Below, piece by piece: positions 1-7,188 of a stretch of DNA of 32,387 nt. This DNA comes from JBBTSQ01 sp038078755 (GTDB lineage: Bacteria > Patescibacteriota > Minisyncoccia > Phycocordibacterales > JBAYGS01). The stretch's first letter is position 1. Each line of letters opens with the position of its first letter. The stretch is from contig JBBTSQ010000016.1 of the NCBI GenBank assembly GCA_038078755.1, forward strand, positions 1 through 32,387, given 5' to 3'. A program made the position numbers and the translations under genes. The notes under the pieces were generated by a model. That model searched no databases, was not told where the DNA came from, and worked only from the letters and a program-made list of their open reading frames with translations.

Positions 1-23
1 GACTTCTAGTCCGTTCGGTCAAA

Positions 24-45
24 CCCCCAGCCTTCTAGCTGGGGG
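24..45 (+). terminator. GC-rich hairpin at the left edge
   Basis: An 8-bp perfect stem (CCCCCAGC / GCTGGGGG) closes a 6-base loop. Only a weak T-rich stretch follows. It probably ends a transcript that enters from outside the window. No gene is visible in bases 1-264. Confidence 0.5.
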
Positions 46-76
46 TGGTTGATTTCATTAGAAATTATAATTTAGG

Positions 77-153
77 AATTATCTCGCTCCGCAGGAGATC
101 TGGCAAAGCCAGAGAAATTTCTGCTCTGGTCTGTTGTCTGTGTTCTGGCGTCT
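77..153 (+). repeat. Dispersed repeat, copy 1 (second copy at 12115-12191)
   Basis: About 77 bases are nearly the same as 12115-12191. Both contain two short hairpins, ATCTC...GGAGAT and TCTGGC...GCCAGA, followed by a word rich in TCTG (TCTGTTGTCTGTGTTCTGG). Both copies lie in the gap upstream of a housekeeping gene (secE, adk). The tail resembles 17111-17140. No coding potential is seen. Confidence 0.75.
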
Positions 154-164
154 AACAGGTGCTG

Positions 165-192
165 TTGACTTTTTTCTTGGGAGGAGTACACT
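165..192 (+). promoter_or_regulatory. Putative sigma70-type promoter for secE-nusG-rplK
   Basis: TTGACT, 16 bases, then TACACT. Transcription would start near 199, leaving a leader of about 65 bases before secE. Called by eye from hexamers and spacing. Confidence 0.5.
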
Positions 193-264
193 GTATTTAT
201 TCAAGTATATAGCCCCTCGGGGCTGTTTTTAAAATCAACAATTTATTACTGATAATTCAACTCT

Positions 265-447
265 ATGGGTATCATCAATTATTTTCAGGAGACACAACAC
301 GAACTCAAGCATGTCACGTGGCCGACTCGAAAACAGGCGATTTCTTTTACCGTGTTTGTGGTGGTGCTTACGATTGCCACATCGCTGTTTCTCGGGTTGT
401 TTGATTTTATCTTCTCGACGGGGTTGAAGGTATTGTTGCTTAATTAA
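265..447 (+). CDS. secE: Preprotein translocase subunit SecE
   Basis: A 60-residue protein of the short, single-span bacterial SecE type. The amphipathic N-terminal part has the family motif ELxxVTWP (residues 13-20). One membrane helix follows at about residues 27-51. SecE clamps SecY (encoded here at 10219) in the SecYEG channel of the inner membrane. It is followed 25 bases later by nusG, the usual secE-nusG-rplK order. No Shine-Dalgarno sequence precedes the ATG. Confidence 0.95.
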   Translation: MGIINYFQETQHELKHVTWPTRKQAISFTVFVVVLTIATSLFLGLFDFIFSTGLKVLLLN

Positions 448-472
448 TTCGTACATTTAATTCTTTACCCCT

Positions 473-1018
473 ATGGCCAAACAAGAAAACACTGGTGAGC
501 GAAATTGGTACGCGATTCACACCTACGCGGGCTATGAAAATGCGGTCGCGCGAAATCTCAAACAGCGCATTGAGTCTTTGAATATGGAAGACCGGATTTT
601 CAATGTGATCGTGCCGACTGAAAAGACAATCAAAGTGAAAGGCAACAAGCGTGTTGAAGAAGAGGAAAAAATTTATCCTGGCTATATTATGGTGGATATG
701 GTTGTGACTGATGATTCGTGGTTTGTGGTGCGCAATACTCCACGAGTGACCGGATTTGTGGGTTCTGGGGTAACGCCGGTACCACTTGATAAAAAAGAAG
801 TGGATGGGTTGTTTGCTCGAATGAATGCGGGCACGGTCAAACACACTATTAATCTATCGATTGATGACGCGGTGACTATTGCCGACGGACCCTTCAAAGA
901 TTTGGAAGGCAAGGTATCTGAAGTCGACAGTGATCGTGGCAAGGTAAAGGTCTTGGTGTCGATGTTTGGTCGCGAGACTCCCGTCGAGCTCGACTTCTTG
1001 CAAGTTAAGAAAATATAG
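473..1018 (+). CDS. nusG: Transcription termination/antitermination factor NusG
   Basis: This 181-residue protein has the usual NusG length. The NGN domain (about residues 10-110) opens with WYAIHTYAGYE and binds RNA polymerase. The C-terminal KOW domain (about 128-178, around DGPFKDLEGKV) contacts ribosomal S10 or Rho. It couples transcription to translation. The gene lies between secE and rplK, the canonical context, and starts at an ATG with no clear Shine-Dalgarno sequence. Confidence 0.96.
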   Translation: MAKQENTGERNWYAIHTYAGYENAVARNLKQRIESLNMEDRIFNVIVPTEKTIKVKGNKRVEEEEKIYPGYIMVDMVVTDDSWFVVRNTPRVTGFVGSGVTPVPLDKKEVDGLFARMNAGTVKHTINLSIDDAVTIADGPFKDLEGKVSEVDSDRGKVKVLVSMFGRETPVELDFLQVKKI

Positions 1019-1091
1019 CGTACTATCATCGAACTTCGCGCTTCTCGAAGTATCTCATTTTCTCTAATTCTTAAATCTAAATTATACCCCT

Positions 1092-1514
1092 ATGGCAAAA
1101 AAAGTAATGAAACAAGTAAAGTTGGTGATTCCTGCAGGCAAGGCTACTCCTGCGCCACCAATCGGTCCGGCACTCGGTCAGGCGGGCATTAACATTGGTG
1201 ATTTCACCAAGAAGTTTAATGATGCCACAAAAGCGATGGTGGGGGATATCGTGCCAGTAGTGATCTCTGTGTACGAAGATCGTACCTATGATTTCGTCCT
1301 CAAGACTCCTCCAGCCTCAAGTCTCATTTTGAAAGCGCTCAAAAAAGAGAAAGGTTCTGGCCGTCCAAATACCGCGAAGATCGGCACGATCACGAAAGCG
1401 CAAGTGCGAGAAATTGCTGAAAAGAAATTGCCTGATTTGAATACAACCAATATTGAATCGGCGATGAAAGTGATCGAAGGTTCTGCGCGAAGTATGGGAG
1501 TTGAGGTGAAATAA
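1092..1514 (+). CDS. rplK: 50S ribosomal protein L11
   Basis: A full-length 140-residue L11. The N-terminal domain carries the Pro-rich loop PAPPIGPALGQ (about residues 20-30) that contacts release and elongation factors. The C-terminal half (from about 75) binds the GTPase-associated region of 23S rRNA. In most bacteria rplA (L1) follows directly. Here a strong terminator follows instead and no rplA is present in the window. Loss of L1 has been reported for some Candidate Phyla Radiation lineages. Confidence 0.96.
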   Translation: MAKKVMKQVKLVIPAGKATPAPPIGPALGQAGINIGDFTKKFNDATKAMVGDIVPVVISVYEDRTYDFVLKTPPASSLILKALKKEKGSGRPNTAKIGTITKAQVREIAEKKLPDLNTTNIESAMKVIEGSARSMGVEVK

Positions 1515-1595
1515 AGTTTTGCCTCGTCCGTACCCTACGGCAACAACCCCTCGAGACTTCACAGGGTATTCTCCGCAAATACAATAGTATAAATT

Positions 1596-1642
1596 AAAAA
1601 ACACCGTCGGATTGGCGTAGCCAATCCGACGGTGTTTTTTTT
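1596..1642 (+). terminator. Strong intrinsic terminator after rplK
   Basis: A perfect hairpin of about 20 bp (CACCGTCGGATTGGC paired with its complement) has a GTA loop and is flanked by A-run and T-run (8 T). It separates secE-nusG-rplK from the rpsS operon and may work in both directions. Confidence 0.9.
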
Positions 1643-1678
1643 GGCTTTATACTTTTTACTTACTACTTCATACTTTCC

Positions 1679-1706
1679 TTGACTTCTTTCCCCCATCTGC
1701 TAAGAT
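1679..1706 (+). promoter_or_regulatory. Promoter of the rpsS ribosomal operon
   Basis: TTGACT, 16 bases, TAAGAT, with an extended -10 (TGC just before TAAGAT). It lies directly downstream of the rplK terminator and 38 bases before rpsS, so this operon starts afresh at rpsS. Confidence 0.7.
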
Positions 1707-1743
1707 ACCCTCTACGCTCGTTACGGGCTGTTTTTATTCACCC

Positions 1744-2085
1744 ATGACCCGATCACTATCCAAAGGTCTCTATATCGATCCTCGCGTAATGAAAAAAATC
1801 GCGGGAAAGCGCCCTGAACAATCAGAGCCTATTAAGACCTGGTCTCGCGCCTGTGTTGTTGCTCCTGAAATGGTCGGATTTAAATTTTTAGTACACAACG
1901 GCAAAGATTTTCCAGAAGTACTCGTCTCTGAAGAAATGGTGGGTCACAAGCTTGGTGAATTTTCACACACCCGCAAATTTATCAAACACGGCGGTAAGAT
2001 GCAGAAGGAGCTTGAAATTGCTAAAAAGGAGGCTGAAATCGCAGCGGCAAAATCTGCTAAACCCGCTGATCCTGCGAAAAAATAA
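1744..2085 (+). CDS. rpsS: 30S ribosomal protein S19
   Basis: A 113-residue S19 with the family core (start MTRSLSKGLYID, then EMVGFKFLVHNGKDF and LGEFSHTRKF). It binds the 3' domain of 16S rRNA in the head of the small subunit. The C-terminus has an Ala/Lys-rich extension (about residues 90-113). In a typical S10 operon S19 follows rpsJ-rplC-rplD-rplW-rplB. Those five genes are not upstream here, so the operon is split in this genome. Confidence 0.95.
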   Translation: MTRSLSKGLYIDPRVMKKIAGKRPEQSEPIKTWSRACVVAPEMVGFKFLVHNGKDFPEVLVSEEMVGHKLGEFSHTRKFIKHGGKMQKELEIAKKEAEIAAAKSAKPADPAKK

Positions 2086-2114
2086 TTCGACAAGCTCACT
2101 ATACATAATTTTGT

Positions 2115-2534
2115 ATGATTACCGCAAAACTCAACAACTATCGTCAGTCTCCTCGAAAGGTTCGCTTGGTCGCGAGCTTGATTTCAGGCAAACCGGTTGT
2201 TGATGCTATTGCCCTTTTGCCACACGTCGCAAAACGTTCCGCAAAGCCTTTGGCAACCTTGATTAATTCTGCGGTAGCCAACGCCAAACACAATTTTTCT
2301 CTTTCGGCCGACACTCTTATCATCAAAGAATTTCGAGTGGATGCTGGTGCTACAATGAAGCGCTCAATGCCCCGCGCTCATGGTAGCGCGTACCCAATCC
2401 GTAAACGCACCAGCCACATCACCTTGATTTTGGCTCCAAAGGCTGAATCTCTGCCTGCTCCAAAGAAATCTGCAAAGGCGGTGGCCGAGAAAGTTGCTCC
2501 AAAAAAAGTAGTAAAAGCGAAAGCTACCAAATAA
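2115..2534 (+). CDS. rplV: 50S ribosomal protein L22
   Basis: A 139-residue L22. The core (about residues 1-110) opens with MITAKLNNYRQSPRKVRL. The extended hairpin around FRVDAGATMKRSMPRAHG lines the peptide exit tunnel. A Lys/Ala-rich tail (from about 115) goes beyond the usual length. The gene follows rpsS by 29 bases, with an AT-rich junction and no Shine-Dalgarno sequence. Confidence 0.95.
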   Translation: MITAKLNNYRQSPRKVRLVASLISGKPVVDAIALLPHVAKRSAKPLATLINSAVANAKHNFSLSADTLIIKEFRVDAGATMKRSMPRAHGSAYPIRKRTSHITLILAPKAESLPAPKKSAKAVAEKVAPKKVVKAKATK

Positions 2535-2538
2535 TTTT

Positions 2539-3219
2539 ATGTCACATACCGTACATCCATATGCGCATCGACTAGGTATCATTCGAGATTGGAAATCTCG
2601 ATGGTTTTCGGTCAACAAAAAATATCGATCATCGCTCAAAGAAGATTTGGTATTGCGTGAATTTTTGGAAAAGCGTCTCCGAGGAATGTCGGTTGGTGGT
2701 GTTGATATTGAACGCGGTTCAAAAGCTCTCCGGATTATCGTGAAGACTTCTCGACCCGGCCTTATCATCGGCCGAAGCGGGGAAGGGGCGGTCAAGCTCA
2801 AAGAAGAAATCGTCTCTAAATTGACCAAGCTCAAGCTCTCTACCTATCCTGAAATCAAGCTTGATATTGAAGAAATCCGCTCTCCAGAGTCAAACGCTCT
2901 GATCGTGGCAGGGATGATTGCAGACGCCATCGAGAAGCGATTGCCATTTCGCCGAGTGATGAAATCTACTCTTGAAAAAGTGCTTGCCAACCGTGATGTG
3001 CAAGGGGTGCGCGTCTATCTTGGCGGTCGACTTGGGGGTGCTGAAATGGCTCGGAGTGAAGATATGAAGAAGGGTCGTGTACCGCTTCAGACTCTTCGCG
3101 CAGATATTGATTTTGCTCGCGAAAAAGCGCATATGCCGTATGGCGATATCGGGATCAAAGTCTGGATCTACAAGGGTGAAATCTTTGCTGATAAAAAAGC
3201 ATCAACCAAAGCCAAATAA
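2539..3219 (+). CDS. rpsC: 30S ribosomal protein S3
   Basis: A 226-residue S3 of normal length. The N-terminal KH domain carries the GxxG loop in GLIIGRSGEG (about residues 74-83). The C-terminal domain contains RVYLGGRLGGAEMAR. S3 sits at the mRNA entry site of the small subunit and helps the ribosome unwind mRNA. It starts only 4 bases after the rplV stop codon, in the junction pattern TAA-TTTT-ATG that recurs in this operon. Confidence 0.96.
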   Translation: MSHTVHPYAHRLGIIRDWKSRWFSVNKKYRSSLKEDLVLREFLEKRLRGMSVGGVDIERGSKALRIIVKTSRPGLIIGRSGEGAVKLKEEIVSKLTKLKLSTYPEIKLDIEEIRSPESNALIVAGMIADAIEKRLPFRRVMKSTLEKVLANRDVQGVRVYLGGRLGGAEMARSEDMKKGRVPLQTLRADIDFAREKAHMPYGDIGIKVWIYKGEIFADKKASTKAK

Positions 3220-3233
3220 TTTTTTATACTACC

Positions 3234-3662
3234 ATGTTACTTCCTAAGAAAGTTAAATTCCGAAAATGGCATACTGGTCGCAAGCACCCAGAGCGACTAC
3301 TCAAGCCAGAGACACGAGGCATCAATGTCGCCTTCGGGTCGTTTGGTTTGAAATCTTTGGCGCAAGGCCGTATCAAGTCAAATCAGATCGAATCTGCTCG
3401 AAAGACACTCTCACATACCTTGGGCAAGACCGGTCGAATTTGGATCCGCATTTTCCCTGATCGACCGTATACCCAAAAACCTGCCGAAGTGAAGATGGGC
3501 AAGGGGAAGGGAGATCCACAGGGGTATTGTGTGGAGATCCGTTCGGGCCGCGTGTTGCTTGAGGTTGACGGTGTCGCAGAAGCGGTAGCGCGAGAGGGTT
3601 TGCGCAAGGCGGGCACCAAACTGCCAGTAAAAACCACGATTGTCTCTCGAGAGATTGCATAA
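3234..3662 (+). CDS. rplP: 50S ribosomal protein L16
   Basis: A 142-residue L16 with the typical start MLLPKKVKFRKWHTGR and the motif RIWIRIFPDRPYTQKPAEVKMGKGKG. L16 binds 23S rRNA near the peptidyl transferase centre and the A site. It lies 14 bases after rpsC. The order rpsC-rplP-rpmC-rpsQ is the standard bacterial one. Confidence 0.96.
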   Translation: MLLPKKVKFRKWHTGRKHPERLLKPETRGINVAFGSFGLKSLAQGRIKSNQIESARKTLSHTLGKTGRIWIRIFPDRPYTQKPAEVKMGKGKGDPQGYCVEIRSGRVLLEVDGVAEAVAREGLRKAGTKLPVKTTIVSREIA

Positions 3663-3700
3663 TCGAGCGTTTTAAGGTAGCATTCGGAACCTATATTCCT

Positions 3701-3892
3701 ATGAGCGAATTTACAAAAAAAACAGAAAAAGAAATCGAGACTACTCTTGCTGAAAAACGCAAAGCACTTTTTGATTTCCGTATCGCTCTATCGGGAGGCA
3801 AGGCAAAGAATATGAAAGAGGGGGGTATGATTAAAAAGACCATCGCACAGGCCCTGACCGAGCTTTCTCTCCGAAAAATGTCGAATAAATAA
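3701..3892 (+). CDS. rpmC: 50S ribosomal protein L29
   Basis: A 63-residue, highly charged, all-helical protein. The core has the L29 pattern of two antiparallel helices (ETTLAEKRKALFDFRIALSG, then KKTIAQALTELSLR). It sits beside the exit tunnel, where targeting factors dock. Sequence conservation is low, as is usual for L29, so position between rplP and rpsQ is a large part of the call. Confidence 0.9.
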   Translation: MSEFTKKTEKEIETTLAEKRKALFDFRIALSGGKAKNMKEGGMIKKTIAQALTELSLRKMSNK

Positions 3893-3898
3893 TTTTGT

Positions 3899-4171
3899 AT
3901 GACTGAATCAACCAACAAAACAGTACCGGTCAAATCACACAAGCGCACCCTCGAAGGGGTGGTGGTTTCAACCAAGATGAAAGACACGATTGTGGTCCTG
4001 ACCCATCGTTTTGTGAAGCATCCAAAGTACAAGAAATTTATGCAGATCAGCAAGCGCTACAAGGCGCACGATGCGGGCAATACTGCAAAGGAGGGTGACA
4101 AAGTCACTATTGTTGAATGCGCTCCGATTTCAAAAGACAAGCATTTTACCCTCATGCCTTCGGTAAAATAA
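3899..4171 (+). CDS. rpsQ: 30S ribosomal protein S17
   Basis: A 90-residue OB-fold protein with the S17 signature (GVVVSTKMKDTIVVLTHRFVKHPKYKK and later EGDKVTIVECAPISKDKHF). It binds 16S rRNA early in 30S assembly. It begins 6 bases after the rpmC stop. Confidence 0.95.
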   Translation: MTESTNKTVPVKSHKRTLEGVVVSTKMKDTIVVLTHRFVKHPKYKKFMQISKRYKAHDAGNTAKEGDKVTIVECAPISKDKHFTLMPSVK

Positions 4172-4181
4172 TTCTACTTTC

Positions 4182-4553
4182 ATGATCCAACCACGCACCA
4201 TTGTAAAGATCGCAGACAACACCGGCGCCAAAATCGGCCGTATTTTCAAAGTGCTTGGTAGCTCAAAAAAGCGCTATGCCGAGATTGGCGAGATTGTCGT
4301 ACTTTCAGTGCAAAAAGCTGAACCTCGAAAACAGATTAAGAAAAAAGATGTGTTGCACGCGGTGGTAGTGCGTCAGGTCAAGGCCTATCGTAGAGCTGAC
4401 GGTTCATACATCCGTTTTGATGAAAATGCGGTGGTGATTCTTGAAAAAGGTAAGACCAATCCGATCGCTGGTCGTGTGTTCGGACCGATTCCTCGAGAAG
4501 TTGGGGAACTTGGTTTCCAGAAAATCGCTTCCTTGGCTCCAGAAATCGTCTAA
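4182..4553 (+). CDS. rplN: 50S ribosomal protein L14
   Basis: A 123-residue L14, the usual length. It has the start MIQPRTIVKIADNTGAK, the central VVVRQVKAYRRADGSYIRFDENAVVI pattern and the C-terminal GRVFGPIPREV. It lies at the subunit interface on 23S rRNA. The gene lies 10 bases after rpsQ. Confidence 0.96.
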   Translation: MIQPRTIVKIADNTGAKIGRIFKVLGSSKKRYAEIGEIVVLSVQKAEPRKQIKKKDVLHAVVVRQVKAYRRADGSYIRFDENAVVILEKGKTNPIAGRVFGPIPREVGELGFQKIASLAPEIV

Positions 4554-4572
4554 CTATTTTAATATTACTACT

Positions 4573-4878
4573 ATGAAAATCCGAAAAGATGATACCGTGA
4601 TCGTAATCGCGGGCAAAGACAAAGGAAAGACCGGCAAGGTGGTAAAAGCCTTTCCACAGGAGGCAAAAGTGATTGTCTCTGGAGTGAATGTGATGAAGCG
4701 ACATCGCAAAGCCACTCGTGCTGGTGGCAAGGGACAGACGGTCGAGGTCACCCTTCCGGTACACATTTCAAATGTAGCTATGATTGATCCTTCGACTAAA
4801 AAAGCTACTCGAGTCGGTCGAAAGGTGGTCGGCGACAAGATTGTTCGGGTTGCTACTAAAAGTGGTACCACCCTCTAA
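4573..4878 (+). CDS. rplX: 50S ribosomal protein L24
   Basis: A 101-residue protein starting MKIRKDDTVIVIAGKDKGK, the KOW motif of L24, which begins assembly of the large subunit near the exit tunnel. The reading frame is open further upstream to 4441, but that part overlaps rplN and has no L24 similarity. The ATG at 4573 matches the family N-terminus. Confidence 0.95.
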   Translation: MKIRKDDTVIVIAGKDKGKTGKVVKAFPQEAKVIVSGVNVMKRHRKATRAGGKGQTVEVTLPVHISNVAMIDPSTKKATRVGRKVVGDKIVRVATKSGTTL

Positions 4879-4896
4879 TTGTTCTAAACGATTTTT

Positions 4897-5454
4897 ATGA
4901 AATTCCAATCTGTAAAAGAAAAGCAGGCACTCGCATTTGATACGCTCAAAGCAAAGTTTGGCTATGTAAACAAGATGCAGTCTCCAAAGATTACCAAGGT
5001 GGTGATCAATAGTGGGGTAGGTTCTGCCAAGGATAAAAAGAAATTAGCTATAGTAGCAGACCGTCTGGCAAAAATCACTGGCCAGAAAGCGTCTGCGCGC
5101 GCTGCCAAGATTTCAATTGCCTCTTTCCGTCTTCGTGAAGGGGAAGTGGTGGGCTATCAGGTGACCCTCCGTGGACAACGCATGTTTGACTTTCTTGATA
5201 AGCTTTTGAATATCGCTCTCCCGCGTACTCGCGACTTCCGCGGCTTGTCTCCAAAATCCGTCGATGAGATGGGTAATTACACGATCGGCATCAAAGAGAA
5301 CACTATTTTCCCAGAAAGTACTGATGAAGAATTGAAAGATGTGTTTGGATTTTCTATCACGGTGGTCACCACTTCAAATGACAAAAAGCAGACTCGAGCG
5401 TTCCTCGATCTCCTCGGATTCCCGATCAAAAAAGAGGAAGCGAAGAAGAAGTAG
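4897..5454 (+). CDS. rplE: 50S ribosomal protein L5
   Basis: A 185-residue L5 with the family features KITKVVINSGVGSA (about residues 30-43), SFRLREGEVVGYQVTLRG and LPRTRDFRGL. L5 binds 5S rRNA and contacts the P-site tRNA. In most bacteria rpsN follows directly. Here the operon is cut by a terminator and about 1.9 kb of unrelated sequence before rpsN. Confidence 0.96.
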   Translation: MKFQSVKEKQALAFDTLKAKFGYVNKMQSPKITKVVINSGVGSAKDKKKLAIVADRLAKITGQKASARAAKISIASFRLREGEVVGYQVTLRGQRMFDFLDKLLNIALPRTRDFRGLSPKSVDEMGNYTIGIKENTIFPESTDEELKDVFGFSITVVTTSNDKKQTRAFLDLLGFPIKKEEAKKK

Positions 5455-5487
5455 AGACTCGCTCGAGTCTCCTCCCCAGACACGGAT

Positions 5488-5510
5488 AAAGCCGGCCAGC
5501 GCCGGCTTTT
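5488..5510 (+). terminator. Terminator after rplE
   Basis: A 9-bp perfect stem (AAAGCCGGC / GCCGGCTTT) with a CAGC loop and T-rich tail. It ends the rpsS-rplE transcript. Downstream, bases 5531-5568 hold a further weak inverted repeat (GTCAAGA / TCTTGAC), and nothing else is seen before the next promoter. Confidence 0.8.
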
Positions 5511-5637
5511 CCTATGCTCGTTTCGCCACAGTCAAGAGCCCTTCGCGACTACGCTCACGGTCTTGACTGACCGGCTGGCTCAACTCCGCAATGTCTGTCT
5601 CGGAGACTCTCGCTCGTTGTCGATGGAGAAAAGAGAC

Positions 5638-5665
5638 TTGTTTTTATTTCTACTTGTGATACAAT
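5638..5665 (+). promoter_or_regulatory. Promoter of the accessory gene at 5714
   Basis: TTGTTT, 16 bases, TACAAT, with an extended -10 (TGA before TACAAT). It gives the inserted module its own start, independent of the ribosomal operon. Confidence 0.6.
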
Positions 5666-5713
5666 ATATTTAGAAAGTGTAATTTTAGTTCAATCACAAT
5701 CAAGGGATATCTT

Positions 5714-6079
5714 ATGACCAAAAAAGCCGCAGGTCTTGTCCAAATGTCAAATGCTGGTGCGCTAGGCACATTGCTTGTCGAAAAGTTCGGCGGTGAACGA
5801 GGGAGGTGTTACCCAAATCAAGATTCGGAATTTCTTATCGTCTTTGAGAACGAGAAGGGTGTTCCAAATCATGACGCCATTGCCCAAACCGTTGAGGCGT
5901 ATTACACAGCTCTTGGTTACAAGTTTGAACGGGAACAATCATCGACGGCATTGTTGCCGATGCTAGTCCTTTTGCCAGAAGACGAGGAGTGGGGTGTTTT
6001 TAACATCATTATCTCTGCTCCATATCCGTGGAATGGCGGTCATGCCTCAATGCGAGTGACTACCAGTCTTGTTGTTTGA
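5714..6079 (+). CDS. Hypothetical protein, 121 residues
   Basis: Not recognised. It is soluble by appearance, with no signal peptide and no membrane helix. It is mixed alpha/beta, with a hydrophobic run around residues 84-92 (LLPMLVLLP) and an aromatic C-terminal part (YPWNGGHASM). Unlike the ribosomal genes it has a plausible ribosome binding site (AAGGGAT about 8 bases before ATG). It belongs to a three-gene block with its own promoter and terminators inside the spc operon. Whether the three genes act together is unknown. Confidence 0.7.
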   Translation: MTKKAAGLVQMSNAGALGTLLVEKFGGERGRCYPNQDSEFLIVFENEKGVPNHDAIAQTVEAYYTALGYKFEREQSSTALLPMLVLLPEDEEWGVFNIIISAPYPWNGGHASMRVTTSLVV

Positions 6080-6109
6080 AATGATAATCACTCACAGAAA
6101 GGGTTAATT

Positions 6110-6313
6110 ATGAAGCTGATTATCAATTTTTTCAAGCGTCTGTTTGGTGTCACATCGAAGAGTTCGGCACAAGACAGACTTCTTGTGACCGATGATTGGA
6201 ATAAGCTTGTTGCCAACGGGCAGTGTGGTAAATGCGCATTACCCTTCACCAATAGTGGGCATCAGCACTGGGGCGGCGGTATGTGTGTGGCGTGTTGGGC
6301 ACGTTCACATTAA
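6110..6313 (+). CDS. Small protein with a CxxC...CxxC zinc-ribbon-like motif
   Basis: A 67-residue protein with an amphipathic, basic N-terminus (MKLIINFFKRLF). The C-terminal half has Cys pairs at residues 39/42 and 59/62, with His 51 and 53 between them, the spacing of a small zinc ribbon. No family was recognised. A good Shine-Dalgarno site (AAAGGG) precedes the ATG. It follows the previous gene by 30 bases and is probably on the same transcript, which ends in the hairpin at 6321. Confidence 0.65.
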   Translation: MKLIINFFKRLFGVTSKSSAQDRLLVTDDWNKLVANGQCGKCALPFTNSGHQHWGGGMCVACWARSH

Positions 6314-6320
6314 TTTTCGC

Positions 6321-6355
6321 AAGCGGGAAGGGAATACCTTCCTGCTTTTCTTTTG
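6321..6355 (+). terminator. Terminator after the zinc-ribbon-like gene
   Basis: An 11-bp stem (AAGCGGGAAGG / CCTTCCTGCTT, one G-T pair) with a GAATA loop is followed by TTCTTTT. Confidence 0.8.
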
Positions 6356-6384
6356 TTGCAATTATATTTATGGTGTGGTATTTT
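6356..6384 (+). promoter_or_regulatory. Promoter of the receiver-like gene
   Basis: TTGCAA, 17 bases, TATTTT, with an extended -10 (TGG before it). A strong Shine-Dalgarno site (AAGGAG) follows, 8 bases before the ATG at 6421. Confidence 0.5.
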
Positions 6385-6420
6385 ATATCTAGAAACTGAA
6401 CATTCACAGAAGGAGTTTAT

Positions 6421-7008
6421 ATGCAACAACAAGGCTTTATTTTGGTGGTTGAAGATGATCCACAGCAATCTGAAAGCATTAAGCGCGCCATTGAGAGTCG
6501 TTACCCGCAGTATGCGGTCAAGGTGTTAGAAACCGAAAGCAAGTTTCGACTGTTTGTCGGGGATTTGGCAAAAGTGCCCAGCATTCCCACAATGGTTATT
6601 TGTGGAGTAATGCTCCCGTGGATATTTCCTGAACTGGTAACGCCCGATATTCCCGATGAAGTAAAAGTGGGGACTTTCCGTAAAGCTGGTCTTCGGTGCT
6701 GGAAATGGTTTCGTCAGTATCCGTGCTTTCAGCGCGTGCCGTGGATTTACTTCACGATACTCGATGATGTCACTATCGAATTTTCCAAGCATGCTGATCT
6801 CTTGACTGGTTATGTTCAAAAGGCAGGCTCGATCAAGCCTCTGTTTGAGGAGATGGAAGAATTACTAACAGCTTCTGGTCCGTGGGAAGCGACTGAAACT
6901 GAAGTCACTGCCGAACTGACTGCCTCTCCTGAAATGGCGCGCCGTCTTCGGGAGGGTATGGCAGAGTCTGTTGGGGAAGATGCTCGCGTACTCGGTATGC
7001 CTTCCTAA
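6421..7008 (+). CDS. Receiver-like (CheY-fold) protein lacking the phosphoacceptor Asp
   Basis: The 195-residue protein begins like a response-regulator receiver. After strand 1 there is an acidic pair (EDD, residues 11-13), and helix 1 follows. Where receivers have the phosphorylated Asp in an LLDxMLP motif, this protein has VICGVMLPW (59-67), so Gly replaces Asp. A Thr (112, in YFTILDD) and a Lys (134, in YVQKAGS) sit where the switch Thr and conserved Lys are expected. The C-terminal region (about 145-195) is acidic and helical, with no DNA-binding domain. It is probably a pseudo-receiver used for protein contacts. The family call is by motif only. Confidence 0.6.
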   Translation: MQQQGFILVVEDDPQQSESIKRAIESRYPQYAVKVLETESKFRLFVGDLAKVPSIPTMVICGVMLPWIFPELVTPDIPDEVKVGTFRKAGLRCWKWFRQYPCFQRVPWIYFTILDDVTIEFSKHADLLTGYVQKAGSIKPLFEEMEELLTASGPWEATETEVTAELTASPEMARRLREGMAESVGEDARVLGMPS

Positions 7009-7025
7009 AGTTCTTTTGGTCACAG

Positions 7026-7052
7026 CCGCATCGCGCACGCGATGCGGTTTTT
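7026..7052 (+). terminator. Terminator after the receiver-like gene
   Basis: A 10-bp perfect stem (CCGCATCGCG / CGCGATGCGG) with a 2-base nominal loop, then five T. Confidence 0.85.
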
Positions 7053-7056
7053 AATT

Positions 7057-7106
7057 AAAAGGCTAAGCCGGAGGCTTAGCCTTTTAGGTGGCTCTGTTGA
7101 GCCATT
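7057..7106 (+). repeat. Hairpin-plus-GTGGCTC dispersed element, copy 1
   Basis: A 13-bp perfect stem (AAAAGGCTAAGCC and its complement, loop GGA) is followed by AGGTGGCTC and a small TGGCTC/GAGCCA hairpin. The same stem and tail occur at 17041. Other copies have different stems but keep the GTGGCTC tail (11758, 26848, 29876). Confidence 0.7.
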
Positions 7107-7137
7107 TTAAAAATATCAAAAAAGTCGATTTTTGGGC

Positions 7138-7184
7138 GAATTCGGCCGTCCGCCGCGNNNNNNNNNNGGGGGAGGGCCGAATTC
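7138..7184. other. Assembly gap inside an inverted repeat
   Basis: Ten N (7158-7167) are flanked by G/C-rich sequence. GAATTCGGCC at 7138 and GGCCGAATTC at 7175 are exact inverse complements. The gap therefore lies in the loop of a hairpin, which probably broke the assembly. Content and true length are unknown. Confidence 0.8.
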
Positions 7185-7188
7185 CGGT

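Noticed and set aside
1..60. End of a tRNA gene at the left edge
   Set aside because: TTCGGTC looks a little like a T-loop, but no acceptor stem or full T-stem is visible.
4441..4572. Upstream extension of rplX
   Set aside because: It overlaps rplN and has no similarity to L24.
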